Source of the DNA: Nitrospirota bacterium
Lineage (GTDB): Bacteria > Nitrospirota > 9FT-COMBO-42-15 > HDB-SIOI813
Assembly: GCA_020851375.1 (NCBI GenBank)
Contig: JADZCV010000047.1
Span: 28,442-92,441 of the forward strand
Reading direction: 5' to 3'
Length of the DNA stretch: 64,000 nucleotides
Below are positions 25,738 through 36,251 of the stretch, piece after piece (within the stretch, counting starts at the first letter, position 1; the number at the start of each line of letters is the position of its first letter). The notes beneath the pieces were generated by a model that saw nothing but the letters and a program-made list of their open reading frames with translations, had not been told where the DNA came from and did no database searches. A program made the translations under genes and the position numbers.

Positions 25738-26739
25738 TTAAACTAGTCCCTTCTTTAACAGATCATGAAGGTGTATTATACCTGCTACTGTCATGTCTTT
25801 ATTTACAACAGCAAGAGATGTTATTGAATGTTTTTCCATAATCTGGACTGCCGATGCTGCAAGCATGTCCTGGTGAATTATCTTCGGATCCTGAGTAGCT
25901 GCCTCAGCGGCAGTACGACTGAATATATCACTTGCGCTGACGGACTCGCGCTCGAGCAATCTTCTTAAATCTCCATCTGTAATTATCCCAAAAAGCCTGT
26001 TATTTTCATCGAGAACAGTCGTCACCCCCAGCTTCTTTGATGTCATTTCAAAAAATACATCCTTCATAGGTGTGTCTTTGTACACAACAGGTATATCCAA
26101 GCCTGTATGCATAATATCCTCTACACGAAGAAGAAGGCGTCTGCCAAGTGCCCCGCCAGGATGAAACAGTGCAAAATCTTCCTCCCTGAATTTGCGTTTT
26201 TCGAGAAGGGTAACTGCAAGTGCGTCTCCCATTGCAAGTGCCGCAGTGGTGCTGGCTGTAGGCACTAAATTCATAGGGCACGCCTCCTCCTTAATACTGA
26301 CATCCAGGACTGCATCGCTATTTCTGGAAAGAGTGGAATCAGGTTTTCCGGTAAGGCATATCATACGCAGGCCCATCTTCTTAAAAACTGGCAATAAGGC
26401 GAGTATTTCGTCCGTTTCACCACTGTTTGATATGGCTATTATTATATCCTCATGAATGATCATACCTATGTCCCCATGTATACCTTCGGCAGGATGAAGA
26501 AAAAAAGCAGGGGTGCCGGTACTTGCCAGTGTAGCAGCTATTTTTCTGCCTATCAAGCCTGACTTGCCCATTCCTGTAACAACAACCCTCCCCTTACAGT
26601 TGTAGAGAAGGGTAATTGCATCTGAAAAGCTCTGGTTCAGTCTTGCCTTTAGAGTGTCAATGGCCTTAGCTTCAATATCGAGAACCCTGCGGCCTGTTTC
26701 TATGTCACCCACTCGAATATATCCTCCATGATCAGGCAA
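25738..26739 (-). CDS. kdsD: D-arabinose-5-phosphate isomerase
   Basis: 333 residues: an N-terminal SIS domain (GRVVVTGMGKSGLIGRKIAA, STGTPAFFLHPAEGIHGD, ISNSGETDEI) followed by two CBS domains (from about 205 and 275). This is the standard KdsD/KpsF architecture. It converts ribulose-5-phosphate to arabinose-5-phosphate, the first step of Kdo synthesis. The 8-bp overlap with kdsA places it in the Kdo operon. Confidence 0.95.
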   Translation of the reverse strand: MPDHGGYIRVGDIETGRRVLDIEAKAIDTLKARLNQSFSDAITLLYNCKGRVVVTGMGKSGLIGRKIAATLASTGTPAFFLHPAEGIHGDIGMIIHEDIIIAISNSGETDEILALLPVFKKMGLRMICLTGKPDSTLSRNSDAVLDVSIKEEACPMNLVPTASTTAALAMGDALAVTLLEKRKFREEDFALFHPGGALGRRLLLRVEDIMHTGLDIPVVYKDTPMKDVFFEMTSKKLGVTTVLDENNRLFGIITDGDLRRLLERESVSASDIFSRTAAEAATQDPKIIHQDMLAASAVQIMEKHSITSLAVVNKDMTVAGIIHLHDLLKKGLV

Positions 26740-27550
26740 GTCTTAAAAAGTCACTAAGACTGCAGAGGTCTTTTATCAGGGACCTGACATCTTTGAGCGG
26801 CACTTGTGTGGCGCTGTCTGACAGGGCCCTTGCAGGGTCAGGATGAACCTCCATAAAGACGCCGTTGCATCCTGCAGCAACAGCAGCCATTGAGAGCGTT
26901 TTGATGAATTCACGCTGACCACCTGATGCCGTACCTGTACCACCCGGAAGCTGGACACTATGAGTTGCATCAAATATAACCGGATAACCAAATGACTTCA
27001 TTACAGGTATGGACCTCATGTCAACTACAAGATTATTGTATCCCAGCATAGTGCCACGCTCTGTAAGCATAATATTATTGTTTCCTGTGGATTTGATCTT
27101 GTCTACCGCGTTTTTCATATCCCACGGAGAGAGAAACTGCCCTTTTTTTATGTTTACAGCTTTTTGTGTCATGGCTGCCGATAATAAGAGATCTGTTTGC
27201 CTGCAAAGAAATGCCGGTATCTGCAATACATCAAGCACTTCTTTAACTGTGTTGACCTCTTCAGGGGTGTGTATATCAGACAAAACAGGCAGGCCCGTTT
27301 CAGTCCTGATCCTGCCAAGGATATCTATCCCCTTTTCGATTCCAGGCCCTCTGTAAGAGTTGACCGATGTCCTGTTGGCTTTATCATACGATGCCTTAAA
27401 AATGATGAAGACATCATATTCCCTGGCTATGTCCCTGAGTTCAGAGGCAATCTCAAGCGTTATGTCATAATCTTCAATTACGCATGGTCCTGCAATAAAG
27501 AAGAGCCGGCTGGTGCTGTGTATGGATTTTGTCCCTATCTGAATACTCAT
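26732..27550 (-). CDS. kdsA: 3-deoxy-8-phosphooctulonate synthase
   Basis: 272-residue TIM-barrel DAHP-synthase-family enzyme: [73 protein letters not shown] and [11 protein letters not shown]. It condenses phosphoenolpyruvate with arabinose-5-phosphate to Kdo-8-phosphate. It overlaps pyrG by 4 bp upstream and kdsD by 8 bp downstream. Confidence 0.96.
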   Translation of the reverse strand: MSIQIGTKSIHSTSRLFFIAGPCVIEDYDITLEIASELRDIAREYDVFIIFKASYDKANRTSVNSYRGPGIEKGIDILGRIRTETGLPVLSDIHTPEEVNTVKEVLDVLQIPAFLCRQTDLLLSAAMTQKAVNIKKGQFLSPWDMKNAVDKIKSTGNNNIMLTERGTMLGYNNLVVDMRSIPVMKSFGYPVIFDATHSVQLPGGTGTASGGQREFIKTLSMAAVAAGCNGVFMEVHPDPARALSDSATQVPLKDVRSLIKDLCSLSDFLRLA

Positions 27551-29157
27551 TTAACTTTTCTGACTGCCGCTCCAATGAATGACGCAAAGAGTGGATGCGG
27601 GGCAATAGGTCTTGATTTGAATTCAGGGTGAAACTGGGTGGCCAAAAACCACGGATGATCCTTGATCTCTACTATTTCAACGAGGTCTTTTTGGGGATAG
27701 AGGCCGCTTATGACAAGTCCGGCCTTTATAAGGTTATCCCTGTATATGTTATTAAATTCATATCTGTGGCGGTGACGCTCACTTATCCTTGCGCTCTTAT
27801 ATGCTTTATAGGCGGCAGTATCCGGCATGAGGACGCATGGATATGCACCCAATCTCATCGTCCCGCCCTTATCCTTTCCCTCCTGATCAGGCATGATGTG
27901 TATTACCGGATAAGCGGTTTTCTCATCGAATTCAGTGCTGTTTGCGTCACTGAACCCTGCCATATTCCTTGCAAATTCAATAACAGCGCATTGCATCCCG
28001 AGACATATGCCGAAAAATGGTATCTTGTTTTCTCTGGAATATTTTATCGCTGCAATCTTCCCTTCAATTCCACGGTTCCCGAACCCGCCTGGAACAAGAA
28101 TCCCGTCTGCATCCGAAAGAACAGCATCTGGTCCCTTTCCCTCTATCTCCTCTGCATCAAGCAGTCTCAGGCTGACGTCAACATTATTCGCAAGTCCTCC
28201 ATGTATCAGTGCCTCGCAAAGGCTCTTGTAGGAATCCCTCAGATTAACGTATTTACCAACAATGGCTATTGTGACCTTACCCGATGGATTTCTGATCTTT
28301 TTGACAATCTCAGTCCAGCGGCTGAGATCTGGTTTTCCCACATTCAGATTCAGCTTCTTGATAAGTATCCGGTCAAGTCCGTCATCATTAAGCATAATCG
28401 GGATTTCATAGATATTTTCAACGTCCCTCGCAATTATTACAGCCTCAGCCTCGACATTACAAAAAAGGGCTATCTTCTTTTTTATCTCATCGGAGATTGG
28501 CCTGTCGGTTCTGCATACAAGGATGTCAGGCTGAATGCCTATTTCTCTCATCTTATTGACACTATGCTGGGTGGGTTTTGTCTTGATTTCATCTGCGGCC
28601 TTGACAAATGGTATCAGAGTCAGATGCATATAGAGGGTTTTGTCGCTTCCCATGTCAAAACGGAACTGCCTGATAGCTTCCAGGAAAGGAAGGCTTTCAA
28701 TATCTCCGACAGTGCCCCCTATTTCAACTATAACGATATCCTTTTCATTGGCAGCCTCGAGTATGCACCTCTTGATTTCATCTGTTATATGAGGGACCAT
28801 CTGGACTGTACCGCCAAGATATTCACCGCGGCGCTCCTTTGTGATGACGTTAAAGTATATTTTACCTGTAGTATAATTATTTTTAGCTGATGTTGTTACA
28901 GTTGTGAATCTTTCGTAATGGCCAAGATCCAGATCCGTTTCTGTACCGTCGTCAGTAACAAAGACCTCTCCATGCTGAAACGGGTTCATCGTGCCAGGGT
29001 CCACATTTATGTAGGGATCAAATTTCAGAAATGTAACCTTCAGGCCGTAACATTCAAGCAGGCTTCCTGCTGCTGCCGCTGCCACACCCTTGCCAAGCGA
29101 TGAAACTACCCCGCCTGTGACAAAAATAAATTTGGCCTTTACAGTATCATTTCCCAT
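27547..29157 (-). CDS. pyrG: CTP synthase
   Basis: 536 residues from the ATG at 29157. The N-terminal amidoligase domain begins [19 protein letters not shown]; the C-terminal class I glutamine amidotransferase has the nucleophile in [12 protein letters not shown] and the H/E pair near TQFHPEF. It makes CTP from UTP. Its place between kdsB and kdsA is common and supplies CTP for CMP-Kdo. A TTG-started longer frame (29175) is less likely, because GAGGGG lies correctly before 29157. A long open frame on the opposite strand here is a shadow. Confidence 0.96.
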   Translation of the reverse strand: MGNDTVKAKFIFVTGGVVSSLGKGVAAAAAGSLLECYGLKVTFLKFDPYINVDPGTMNPFQHGEVFVTDDGTETDLDLGHYERFTTVTTSAKNNYTTGKIYFNVITKERRGEYLGGTVQMVPHITDEIKRCILEAANEKDIVIVEIGGTVGDIESLPFLEAIRQFRFDMGSDKTLYMHLTLIPFVKAADEIKTKPTQHSVNKMREIGIQPDILVCRTDRPISDEIKKKIALFCNVEAEAVIIARDVENIYEIPIMLNDDGLDRILIKKLNLNVGKPDLSRWTEIVKKIRNPSGKVTIAIVGKYVNLRDSYKSLCEALIHGGLANNVDVSLRLLDAEEIEGKGPDAVLSDADGILVPGGFGNRGIEGKIAAIKYSRENKIPFFGICLGMQCAVIEFARNMAGFSDANSTEFDEKTAYPVIHIMPDQEGKDKGGTMRLGAYPCVLMPDTAAYKAYKSARISERHRHRYEFNNIYRDNLIKAGLVISGLYPQKDLVEIVEIKDHPWFLATQFHPEFKSRPIAPHPLFASFIGAAVRKVK

Positions 29158-29899
29158 GGATAAGCCCCTCTTCAAGTTTGTTCAGGTCTTCGGGTGTATC
29201 TATCCTGAAAGATTTATGCAGGGTTTTTTTCAACTTAATCCTGTAACCTGATTCCAATGCCCTGAGCTGTTCGAGTTTTTCGAGCTCCTCAAGACCGGAA
29301 GCAGGAAGAGAGCTGAATAAAAATAAGAAATCACGCCTGTATGCGTAGATGCCAAGGTGTTTAAAATAAGTCCCAGGCGGAAAAACTGTGTTGTCTCTCC
29401 TGTCGCGAATATGTGGAATCGGAGAGCGTGAAAAGTATAGTGCGAAGTCATTGCAATCTGTAACCACTTTTACAACATTTCTATCCATTAATTCATCCGG
29501 TGAGGTGATCTCAGATTTTAAACTGCCCATCATAATAGTGTCATCCTCTTCCATCAGATGAATAAGCTCATCAATCATTTGAGGTCCCTGAAGGACTTCA
29601 TCAGCCTGAAGATTGATTATAATTTTGTTTTCAAGATGCCTGGCTACTTCAGCACAGCGATCAGAACCGGTCCTCAGAGCGGATGACGTCATAATCACAT
29701 CTCCGCCAAATCCCCTGACCGTATCATATATCTTCTGTTCGTCTGTTGCAACAATAACATTACCGGCATTAACTGACATCTTTGCTGCATTGTATATCCA
29801 CTGAATAAGTGGCTTTGAACCGATGGAAACGAGCGCCTTTCCAGGAAATCTGGTAGAGCTGAACCGCGCAGGTATGATTACGGCTGCCTTATTATTCAT
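29147..29899 (-). CDS. kdsB: 3-deoxy-manno-octulosonate cytidylyltransferase
   Basis: 250 residues. The nucleotidyltransferase loop [18 protein letters not shown], the [12 protein letters not shown] metal-binding region, [12 protein letters not shown] and [13 protein letters not shown] are KdsB hallmarks. In [12 protein letters not shown] the usual QGDEP reads QADEV, a mild deviation. It activates Kdo as CMP-Kdo for lipid A glycosylation. It overlaps pyrG and the heptose kinase gene at its two ends. Confidence 0.95.
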   Translation of the reverse strand: MNNKAAVIIPARFSSTRFPGKALVSIGSKPLIQWIYNAAKMSVNAGNVIVATDEQKIYDTVRGFGGDVIMTSSALRTGSDRCAEVARHLENKIIINLQADEVLQGPQMIDELIHLMEEDDTIMMGSLKSEITSPDELMDRNVVKVVTDCNDFALYFSRSPIPHIRDRRDNTVFPPGTYFKHLGIYAYRRDFLFLFSSLPASGLEELEKLEQLRALESGYRIKLKKTLHKSFRIDTPEDLNKLEEGLIHGK

Positions 29900-30866
29900 A
29901 ATTTAATGCCATGATAAGTTGATCCGGCCGAACCGTAGCCGTGCCAACTATGCCTACTGCTATGCCACCGGCATAATTTGCAAGTATAGCTGCGTCCTTA
30001 AGTGAAGCCCCTGCTGCAACAGACAATGCAAGGGTGCTTACCACCGTGTCTCCTGCACCGGTAACATCATAAACCTCTCTTGCAGCCGCAGGAATATGAA
30101 TTACATCCTCGTTTTTTTGAAAAAGGCTCATACCGTGCTCACTGCGGGTTATAAGAATGGCATCTGCGTTTGACTGCTTAAGGAGTATATTTCCTGCCTT
30201 TATAAGTGATTCATCGTCGGAGACAGGCATACCTGATGCCATTGACGCCTCAGATGTATTGGGCGTTATAACTGTTGCCCCGGTATAAAAATTGAAATGT
30301 TTGAGTTTCGGGTCAACGATGACACACAAATCATTTTCCAGGGAGACCTGCAGGATGGACTGTACGAGATTTCTCGTTATAACTCCTTTTGCATAATCAG
30401 AGATGACTATTACTCTTATATCATTTATGTGAGTCCTTATATATCCAATTATCAGGTCCTGTGATTGGGATGATATTTCTCCGCGGCTCTCATGATCAAA
30501 CCTTACAACGTGCTGATTGTGAGCTATAACGCGGGTCTTCTTTGAAGTTGGCCGGTCTTCTTCAATGATAATTCCGTCAGTGCATATATTTTCAGTAGAA
30601 AGGCGGTTGATAACCCAGCGGCCGATATCGTCCCTGCCGACTACTCCGCATATCCTGACCCTGCCACCAAGAGAAAGGATGTTAGCGGCTACATTCCCTG
30701 CTCCGCCGAGCATAAAGCTTTCCCTTTGGACATCAACAATCGGAACAGGCGCCTCCGGTGAAATACGCTCAACCTTGCCCCATACATAATGGTCAGCAAT
30801 AATGTCACCGACAACAAGTACGGTTCTGTCCCGATATTTATTTATGTATTCAGTTAATCTCTTCAC
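29892..30866 (-). CDS. rfaE1: D-glycero-beta-D-manno-heptose-7-phosphate kinase (HldE N-domain/RfaE1)
   Basis: 324-residue PfkB/ribokinase-family enzyme: VVGDIIADHYVWGKVERISPEAPVPI (start of the domain), MLGGAGNVAANILSLGG and the ATP/catalytic motif DVTGAGDTVVSTLAL. It covers only the kinase half of bifunctional HldE; the nucleotidyltransferase half is absent and must be a separate gene. It provides ADP-heptose precursors for the LPS inner core, consistent with the adjacent Kdo genes. Confidence 0.93.
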   Translation of the reverse strand: MKRLTEYINKYRDRTVLVVGDIIADHYVWGKVERISPEAPVPIVDVQRESFMLGGAGNVAANILSLGGRVRICGVVGRDDIGRWVINRLSTENICTDGIIIEEDRPTSKKTRVIAHNQHVVRFDHESRGEISSQSQDLIIGYIRTHINDIRVIVISDYAKGVITRNLVQSILQVSLENDLCVIVDPKLKHFNFYTGATVITPNTSEASMASGMPVSDDESLIKAGNILLKQSNADAILITRSEHGMSLFQKNEDVIHIPAAAREVYDVTGAGDTVVSTLALSVAAGASLKDAAILANYAGGIAVGIVGTATVRPDQLIMALNYE

Positions 30867-31499
30867 TTATTTTATCCGCATCCCGATCCTGTTCCACCTG
30901 ACCCAGCTGTCTTCGCCATCCCATGACCAGTATATTATAAACGCCTTTCCCCTTATCTTGTTCAATTTAACAAAACCCCAGTACCTGCTGTCAAGACTGA
31001 AATCTCTGTTGTCTCCCATGACAAAATAAGAATCCTGTGGAACGACAACAGGTCCAAAATTATCCCTCGGCTGTATAGCTGCCGGATAGAACATTGGATC
31101 GCTGTGGGCGGTAAATTGTTCATCAGTCAGATGACCGTTGATATATAACTTCTTATCTTTAATTTCTATGGTATCTCCCGGTTGTCCAACAACACGTTTT
31201 ATGAAATCCTTTTTTTCATCCTCGGGAAACTTAAATACTATTATGTCGCCGTAAACCGGCTTATTAAATGGAATAATAATTCTGTCTGTCAAGGGTATCT
31301 TTACACCGTACATGAATTTATTCACCAGTATGTGATCGCCTATTTTAAGTGTAGGAATCATTGAACCGGATGGTATCTTAAACGCCTGGACAATAAATGC
31401 CTTGATTATCAGGGCCATAATTACCGCAATGAGTATGGACTCGATATACTCCCTTACAATGTGTTTCTTCTTTTTTGTGCCGGATGTTTCCATATTCAC
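30867..31499 (-). CDS. lepB: Signal peptidase I
   Basis: 210 residues. One N-terminal membrane anchor (about 18-36), catalytic Ser in KIPSGSMIPTL (S46), catalytic Lys in FIKRVVGQPGD (K101) and box E GDNRDFSLDSRYWG. It cleaves Sec/Tat signal peptides at the periplasmic face. The start is either GTG at 31499, overlapping the lepA stop, or ATG at 31493. It follows lepA in the usual lepA-lepB order. Confidence 0.95.
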   Translation of the reverse strand: MNMETSGTKKKKHIVREYIESILIAVIMALIIKAFIVQAFKIPSGSMIPTLKIGDHILVNKFMYGVKIPLTDRIIIPFNKPVYGDIIVFKFPEDEKKDFIKRVVGQPGDTIEIKDKKLYINGHLTDEQFTAHSDPMFYPAAIQPRDNFGPVVVPQDSYFVMGDNRDFSLDSRYWGFVKLNKIRGKAFIIYWSWDGEDSWVRWNRIGMRIK

Positions 31500-33301
31500 T
31501 ATTCTTTCACCTGAAGTATCGCAAGAAATGCCTCCTGCGGGATTTCAACTCTGCCAAACTGTTTCATACGTTTCTTTCCTTTCTTCTGTTTTTCCAGTAG
31601 CTTCCTCTTCCTGGTAATATCACCGCCGTAGCACTTTGCAATAACATTCTTCTTGAGCGCCCGTACGGTTTCACGTGCAATAATCTTTCCGCCGATTGCC
31701 GCCTGAATGATTACCTCAAACATCTGTCTCGGTATCAGCTCCTTAATCTTTTCGGCAAGCATTCTTCCCCTGGATTCAGCCTTGTCCCTGTGTGTAATGA
31801 CAGAAAGCGCGTCCACTATTTCACCATTCAGGAGTATATCAAGCCGTATAACATTTGAATCCCTGTAGCCAAGTAATTCATAGTCAAGCGATGCGTACCC
31901 CTTGGATATGGATTTGAGCTTATCATAGAAGTCGAGGACAATTTCATTGAGCGGGAGTTCATATGTCAGCATCATACGCTCTTTACTGACATATTTCATA
32001 TCCCTCTGAATACCTCTGCGTTCCTGACACAGACCTATAATACTCCCGACATATTCAGCAGGGGCAATTATAGTGGCAAGAATGAAGGGCTCTTCAAATA
32101 TAACTATGTTTTGCATCGGCGGCAGATCAGCCGGACTGTCTATTGTCAGGTGTTCTCCTGCTGTTGTCGTTATTTTATATACGACAGTTGGTGCAGTGCT
32201 GATAAGGCTTAAGCCGAACTCACGCTCAAGCCGTTCGTGAATTATTTCCATATGCAGAAGCCCCAGAAATCCGCACCTGAAACCAAATCCGAGCGCCAGA
32301 GAGCTTTCCGGTTCAAAAGTGAAGGAAGAATCATTCAGCCTGAGTTTCTCTACGGCCTCTCTAAGCTCTTTGTAGTTATCCGTGTCTGAAGGATAGAGGC
32401 CGGCAAAGACCATAGGTTTGACCTCCCGGTAGCCTGGAAAAGGCGATGCAGTCGGATTCGCCGCATCTGTCATAGTGTCTCCAATCTTTGTCTCGCCCAT
32501 CTTCTTTATGCCTGCGACAACAAATCCCACTTCACCTGCTGTCAGTTCATTGACCTGGACCGGCTTGGGTGTAAAAGTGCCAAGAGATATGACCTCATAT
32601 ACATTCTTTGTGGACATCATCATAACCTGCTGGCGGGGACGTATAACACCGTCAATTATACGTATTAATACAACGACCCCCTGATAGTTGTCATACCATG
32701 AGTCGAACATCAGGGCCTTTAACGGTTTGTCAGGATTGCCTGACGGTGAAGGGATTTTTGATATGACTGACTCCAGGATCTCGACAGTGCCGATACCCTC
32801 TTTTGCGCTGGCAGGTATTGCCTCACTGTCATCAAGGCCAAGAACATCCCTGATCTGTCTCTTTGTGTCGTCGATATCCGCTCCCGGCAGGTCTATCTTG
32901 TTAATTACCGGTACGATCTCAAGTTGATTATCAACGGCGAGATAGGCGTTTGCTATCGTTTGTGCCTCTACACCCTGGGATGCATCAACGACAAGCAGGG
33001 CACCCTCGCATGCGGCAAGGCTTCTTGAGACCTCATAAGTAAAGTCTACATGACCTGGTGTGTCAATCAGGTTCAGTATATATTGATTGCCGTCTTTTGC
33101 CTTATAATTCAGCCTGACTGCGTGCGCCTTAATGGTTATTCCCCGCTCACGTTCGAGGTCCATGGCATCAAGCACCTGTTCCTTTAAGTCCCGTTGAGCA
33201 ATGGCGCCGGTATGTTCGAGAAGCCTGTCGGCAAGCGTGGATTTACCATGGTCAATGTGTGCTATGATTGAGAAATTCCTGATTTTGTTCTGAATAGCCA
33301 T
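31499..33301 (-). CDS. lepA: Elongation factor 4 (back-translocating GTPase)
   Basis: 600 residues. GTPase motifs are [15 protein letters not shown] (G1), DTPGHVDF (G3) and INKIDLP (G4). The C-terminal LepA-specific domain ends [28 protein letters not shown]4 acts on stalled or mis-translocated ribosomes. It is separated from the upstream cytochrome gene by 65 bp, so a promoter may lie there, and it overlaps lepB downstream. Confidence 0.97.
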   Translation of the reverse strand: MAIQNKIRNFSIIAHIDHGKSTLADRLLEHTGAIAQRDLKEQVLDAMDLERERGITIKAHAVRLNYKAKDGNQYILNLIDTPGHVDFTYEVSRSLAACEGALLVVDASQGVEAQTIANAYLAVDNQLEIVPVINKIDLPGADIDDTKRQIRDVLGLDDSEAIPASAKEGIGTVEILESVISKIPSPSGNPDKPLKALMFDSWYDNYQGVVVLIRIIDGVIRPRQQVMMMSTKNVYEVISLGTFTPKPVQVNELTAGEVGFVVAGIKKMGETKIGDTMTDAANPTASPFPGYREVKPMVFAGLYPSDTDNYKELREAVEKLRLNDSSFTFEPESSLALGFGFRCGFLGLLHMEIIHERLEREFGLSLISTAPTVVYKITTTAGEHLTIDSPADLPPMQNIVIFEEPFILATIIAPAEYVGSIIGLCQERRGIQRDMKYVSKERMMLTYELPLNEIVLDFYDKLKSISKGYASLDYELLGYRDSNVIRLDILLNGEIVDALSVITHRDKAESRGRMLAEKIKELIPRQMFEVIIQAAIGGKIIARETVRALKKNVIAKCYGGDITRKRKLLEKQKKGKKRMKQFGRVEIPQEAFLAILQVKE

Positions 33302-33366
33302 TTTATTTATATGTTTTTATTAAACTATTAATTATAGGGGAAAATAAGAAGTGATGTCAAATGGAG

Positions 33367-33618
33367 TTACCTGGCATCTGAGCTGCTTTTTTTCATCTTG
33401 TGACAGTACAGACACTTGTCCCTTGCCGCATGCCCTGACGGCAATGGTCTAATATTTGCGTTTAAATGACAATTGATACATTCACTGATATTTATGACAG
33501 AAACATGAATGTCATCTACTGGTACATCAGGGATTATTCTATTGATCCTGGGGATTACAAATATGGTAGTTACAGCAAGAATCGTTATTATTGCAAAGGC
33601 AAGCCACTTGAATTTCAA
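33367..33618 (-). CDS. Small membrane-anchored dihaem cytochrome c
   Basis: 83 residues: an uncleaved N-terminal anchor (about 4-22, WLAFAIITILAVTTIFVIP), then two haem-binding sites CINCH (47-51) and CLYCH (69-73), with extra His at 63 as a possible axial ligand. The domain resembles a minimal piece of the multihaem c3/NapC-like families. It probably passes electrons at the periplasmic side of the membrane. The start overlaps the scpB stop by ATGA, so it is translationally coupled to chromosome-segregation genes, an odd partner. Confidence 0.82.
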   Translation of the reverse strand: MKFKWLAFAIITILAVTTIFVIPRINRIIPDVPVDDIHVSVINISECINCHLNANIRPLPSGHAARDKCLYCHKMKKSSSDAR

Positions 33619-34241
33619 TTCTCCTGAGTCTCCATGACTGTCTTATTATCTGAATCATCAAAAGAGGCAGTTGACTCCTGGATGCCCTCTTCATTAATTT
33701 GTTCACTATCCTCCTGAATGAGTTCTGTGAATTCCTTTAACGTTGGCAGGTCTGATATATCTCTTAAACCAAAGTACTGCAGAAATTCCTTAGTAGTGGC
33801 ATATAATATAGGCCTTCCTGCCACATCCCTGCGTCCTATAATCTTTATCATGTGTTTGTCCAGAAGGCCCTTCAGAACGCCTGATGAGTCAACACCACGA
33901 ATATCCTCTATCTCGGCTTTTACAATGGGCTGCTTATAGGCAATGATAGCCAGTGTCTCCAGTGACGGTTTTGAAAGACGGCTCGATTGTTTTACCTTCT
34001 TTAATCGCCTTATCCACTGGGCTAATTCCGGTCTTGAGGCAATCTGAAACCCTCCTGCGACCTCTACTATCCTCAGGCCAGACAGGCGCATATCGTATTC
34101 ATTCTGAAGCTCCAGTAACATGTCCTGAATTGCCCTCTTATCCTCATCTTCGAGTATGGTTTTAATCCTGTCGGGGGACAAGGGTTCCCCTGCAACAAAA
34201 AGTAACGCCTCAATTATACCTTTGAGTTCACTCTGTTCCAC
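33615..34241 (-). CDS. scpB: Segregation and condensation protein B
   Basis: 208 residues, two winged-helix domains: KGIIEALLFVAGEPLSPDRIK at the start, RLSKPSLETLAIIAYKQPIVKAEIEDIRG in the middle and LYATTKEFLQYFGLRDISDLP towards the end. The tail is acidic and variable. ScpB dimers bind ScpA and SMC in the bacterial condensin. It overlaps scpA by one base. Confidence 0.94.
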   Translation of the reverse strand: MEQSELKGIIEALLFVAGEPLSPDRIKTILEDEDKRAIQDMLLELQNEYDMRLSGLRIVEVAGGFQIASRPELAQWIRRLKKVKQSSRLSKPSLETLAIIAYKQPIVKAEIEDIRGVDSSGVLKGLLDKHMIKIIGRRDVAGRPILYATTKEFLQYFGLRDISDLPTLKEFTELIQEDSEQINEEGIQESTASFDDSDNKTVMETQEN

Positions 34242-34993
34242 TATAGTGTCTCCTTGATTTCAGCCGGATCTACCCTGTTGTCTTCATTTCTGTAGACCCT
34301 TATAGTTTCTGAGCTCCCAGCCTGCATTAATTTAATCAACCGGATCCTGGCGAGTTCCAGCAGGGCAAGGAAGGTGACTACAATAGTGCGTCTTGTACAT
34401 TCCCCTTCGAGCAGCGACATGAGCGTTACACCTTCATTTGCCGCCACATCAAGCTGTTCTATTATGTCTGTCATTCTTCCACGTACGGTTAATTCATCAG
34501 GAACTATTTCAAGCGAGGTTTTCTGAGGGGTTTTAGCTATGATATCACGAAACGCCTCCAGGAGGTCAAACAACCCTACCTCTATAAACACCTCCTCATC
34601 TCCTTCTATTGATTTATCAGGCGGATTATAGAAAATATCCCTCCACGTATCTTCTCTCTGTCCAAGCTCCTCAGCAACTTCTTTAAAACTTTTATACTCA
34701 AGGAGTTTACGTATCAGTTCTGCCCGCGGATCTTCGACTTCCTCATCTTCAATAGCCTTCTCATCCCGGGGCAGCAACATCTTTGATTTTATATGGGTGA
34801 GCGTGGCAGCCATCAGCAGAAATTCCCCTGCTATCTCTAAATTCAAATCCTTCATAAGATCAACATATTCAAGGTACTGCCGGGTTACAAGAGAAATCGG
34901 GATATCATATATGTTGACCTCATTCTTCTTTATGAGATGCAGCAGGAGGTCAAGCGGACCTTCAAATATCTCAAGTTTGACTTCATAAGACAT
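34241..34993 (-). CDS. scpA: Segregation and condensation protein A
   Basis: 250 residues, kleisin of the SMC complex: YEVKLEIFEGPLDLLLHLIKKNEV at the N-terminus, EFLLMAATLTHIKSKMLLP and a C-terminal winged helix VVTFLALLELARIRLIKLMQ. It bridges the SMC heads. It is the first gene of a long minus-strand run down to about 21.5 kb. Confidence 0.95.
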   Translation of the reverse strand: MSYEVKLEIFEGPLDLLLHLIKKNEVNIYDIPISLVTRQYLEYVDLMKDLNLEIAGEFLLMAATLTHIKSKMLLPRDEKAIEDEEVEDPRAELIRKLLEYKSFKEVAEELGQREDTWRDIFYNPPDKSIEGDEEVFIEVGLFDLLEAFRDIIAKTPQKTSLEIVPDELTVRGRMTDIIEQLDVAANEGVTLMSLLEGECTRRTIVVTFLALLELARIRLIKLMQAGSSETIRVYRNEDNRVDPAEIKETL

Positions 34994-35020
34994 AGCCGTC
35001 TCCTATATGCGAAGAGTATA

Positions 35021-36175
35021 CTACAATTTCCTCTTAAAGAGAACAAAGAACCGCTCCTTCATCCGATCTGACAGAGGCCTTTTTCCCCAATCTTCTTCAT
35101 TTATCTCCAATGAACTTTCCATGTCTTCTTCAAACATAGTTATCATTTTCCTCCCGAATCCTTCATCGAGGATCCCAACGTTACCTTCGTCATTTCTGCG
35201 CAGGGAAAGAAAATCCAGGTTTGCGGAGCCAACAATGCTCCAGCAGCCGTCAAAAACATAACTCTTTGCATGAAGGACTTCACCATGATAGTTATATATC
35301 CTGACACCTTTTTTTAATAGCCATGAAAAGAATGCACGCCCTGCATAATGGGCAGGAGGAACATCGCTCTTGCCTGACAGCAGCAACTTTACAGTTACCC
35401 CCCTGTGTACGGCCATCTCCAGTGTGTGGAGCATTCTTATCGTCGGAATAAAGTATGCAGTTGTGATGAGTATACTATTCTTTGCATGGTTGATACTGTA
35501 GTATAGCAGTTTCCTGAACATCCTTCTGCCCCTGGCTGAAGAGGCGAAAATGGGTATGACCGAAAGTCCGTTACAGTGTCGTTGACCGCCGTATTGCAAA
35601 TTACTGTTTATATATTTTCCGCCCATTGCCTTCCATGTCATTTGAAAAGTCCTGAACAATTCCAATACTACCGGGCCTTCCAGTATGATCCCTGTATCTC
35701 TCCATGGTTTTCTCTTGTGTGTTAAATGAAACCCCCTGTATTCATTTCCTATATTAAAACCTCCGGTTACTGCCTTAACGCCGTCAATTATTATTAACTT
35801 TCTGTGGTCCCTGCGTGTGTAGTGAAATGGTGATGACCAGATGAAAGGTCTGGAGACCCGTATTTTTATTCCGGCCTGCGCCATATCCTTCCAGAAGCCG
35901 GCGGGTGTCCAGAATGAGCCGAAATGGTCATAAAGGACATAGACCGTCACCCCTTCAGCCGCCTTTTTCTTGAGAAGGCCGGATAGTTCCGTTCCTGTCT
36001 CATCATTGCGGAAGATGTAAAATTGCAGTGCTATAAGAGACCGTGCCTCTTTAATGCTGTCGAAGATGGCATTGAATGAGTCCATCCCCTTGTAGAGTAG
36101 TGATACGGCATTTCCATCCTTAAAGAAAGTGCCGTAAATACCCTCTATTTCTGACTTGTCAAAGGTTAATCCCAT
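35021..36175 (-). CDS. Phospholipase D-family cardiolipin synthase
   Basis: 384 residues with two HKD motifs: HRKLIIID (H124, K126, D131) and LHAKSYVFDG (about 295). There are no N-terminal membrane spans, so it resembles the shorter ClsB/YwiE type rather than ClsA. It would make cardiolipin from phosphatidylglycerol, fitting the pgsA and plsY genes in the neighbouring block, though other PLD transphosphatidylases are possible. It is divergent from the histidine kinase at 36252, with 76 bp between starts. Confidence 0.88.
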   Translation of the reverse strand: MGLTFDKSEIEGIYGTFFKDGNAVSLLYKGMDSFNAIFDSIKEARSLIALQFYIFRNDETGTELSGLLKKKAAEGVTVYVLYDHFGSFWTPAGFWKDMAQAGIKIRVSRPFIWSSPFHYTRRDHRKLIIIDGVKAVTGGFNIGNEYRGFHLTHKRKPWRDTGIILEGPVVLELFRTFQMTWKAMGGKYINSNLQYGGQRHCNGLSVIPIFASSARGRRMFRKLLYYSINHAKNSILITTAYFIPTIRMLHTLEMAVHRGVTVKLLLSGKSDVPPAHYAGRAFFSWLLKKGVRIYNYHGEVLHAKSYVFDGCWSIVGSANLDFLSLRRNDEGNVGILDEGFGRKMITMFEEDMESSLEINEEDWGKRPLSDRMKERFFVLFKRKL

Positions 36176-36251
36176 AATTAGTTAAATTTGCAGATTTGTA
36201 GCATAACTTTACTATTATTCAGCAGACAGATGCAAGGATTGACCCTTATAC

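Noticed and set aside
27628..28890. 420-codon open frame on the plus strand
   Set aside because: It lies wholly antisense to pyrG, whose motifs are complete. Its translation has no recognisable domain and odd composition; it is a shadow frame.
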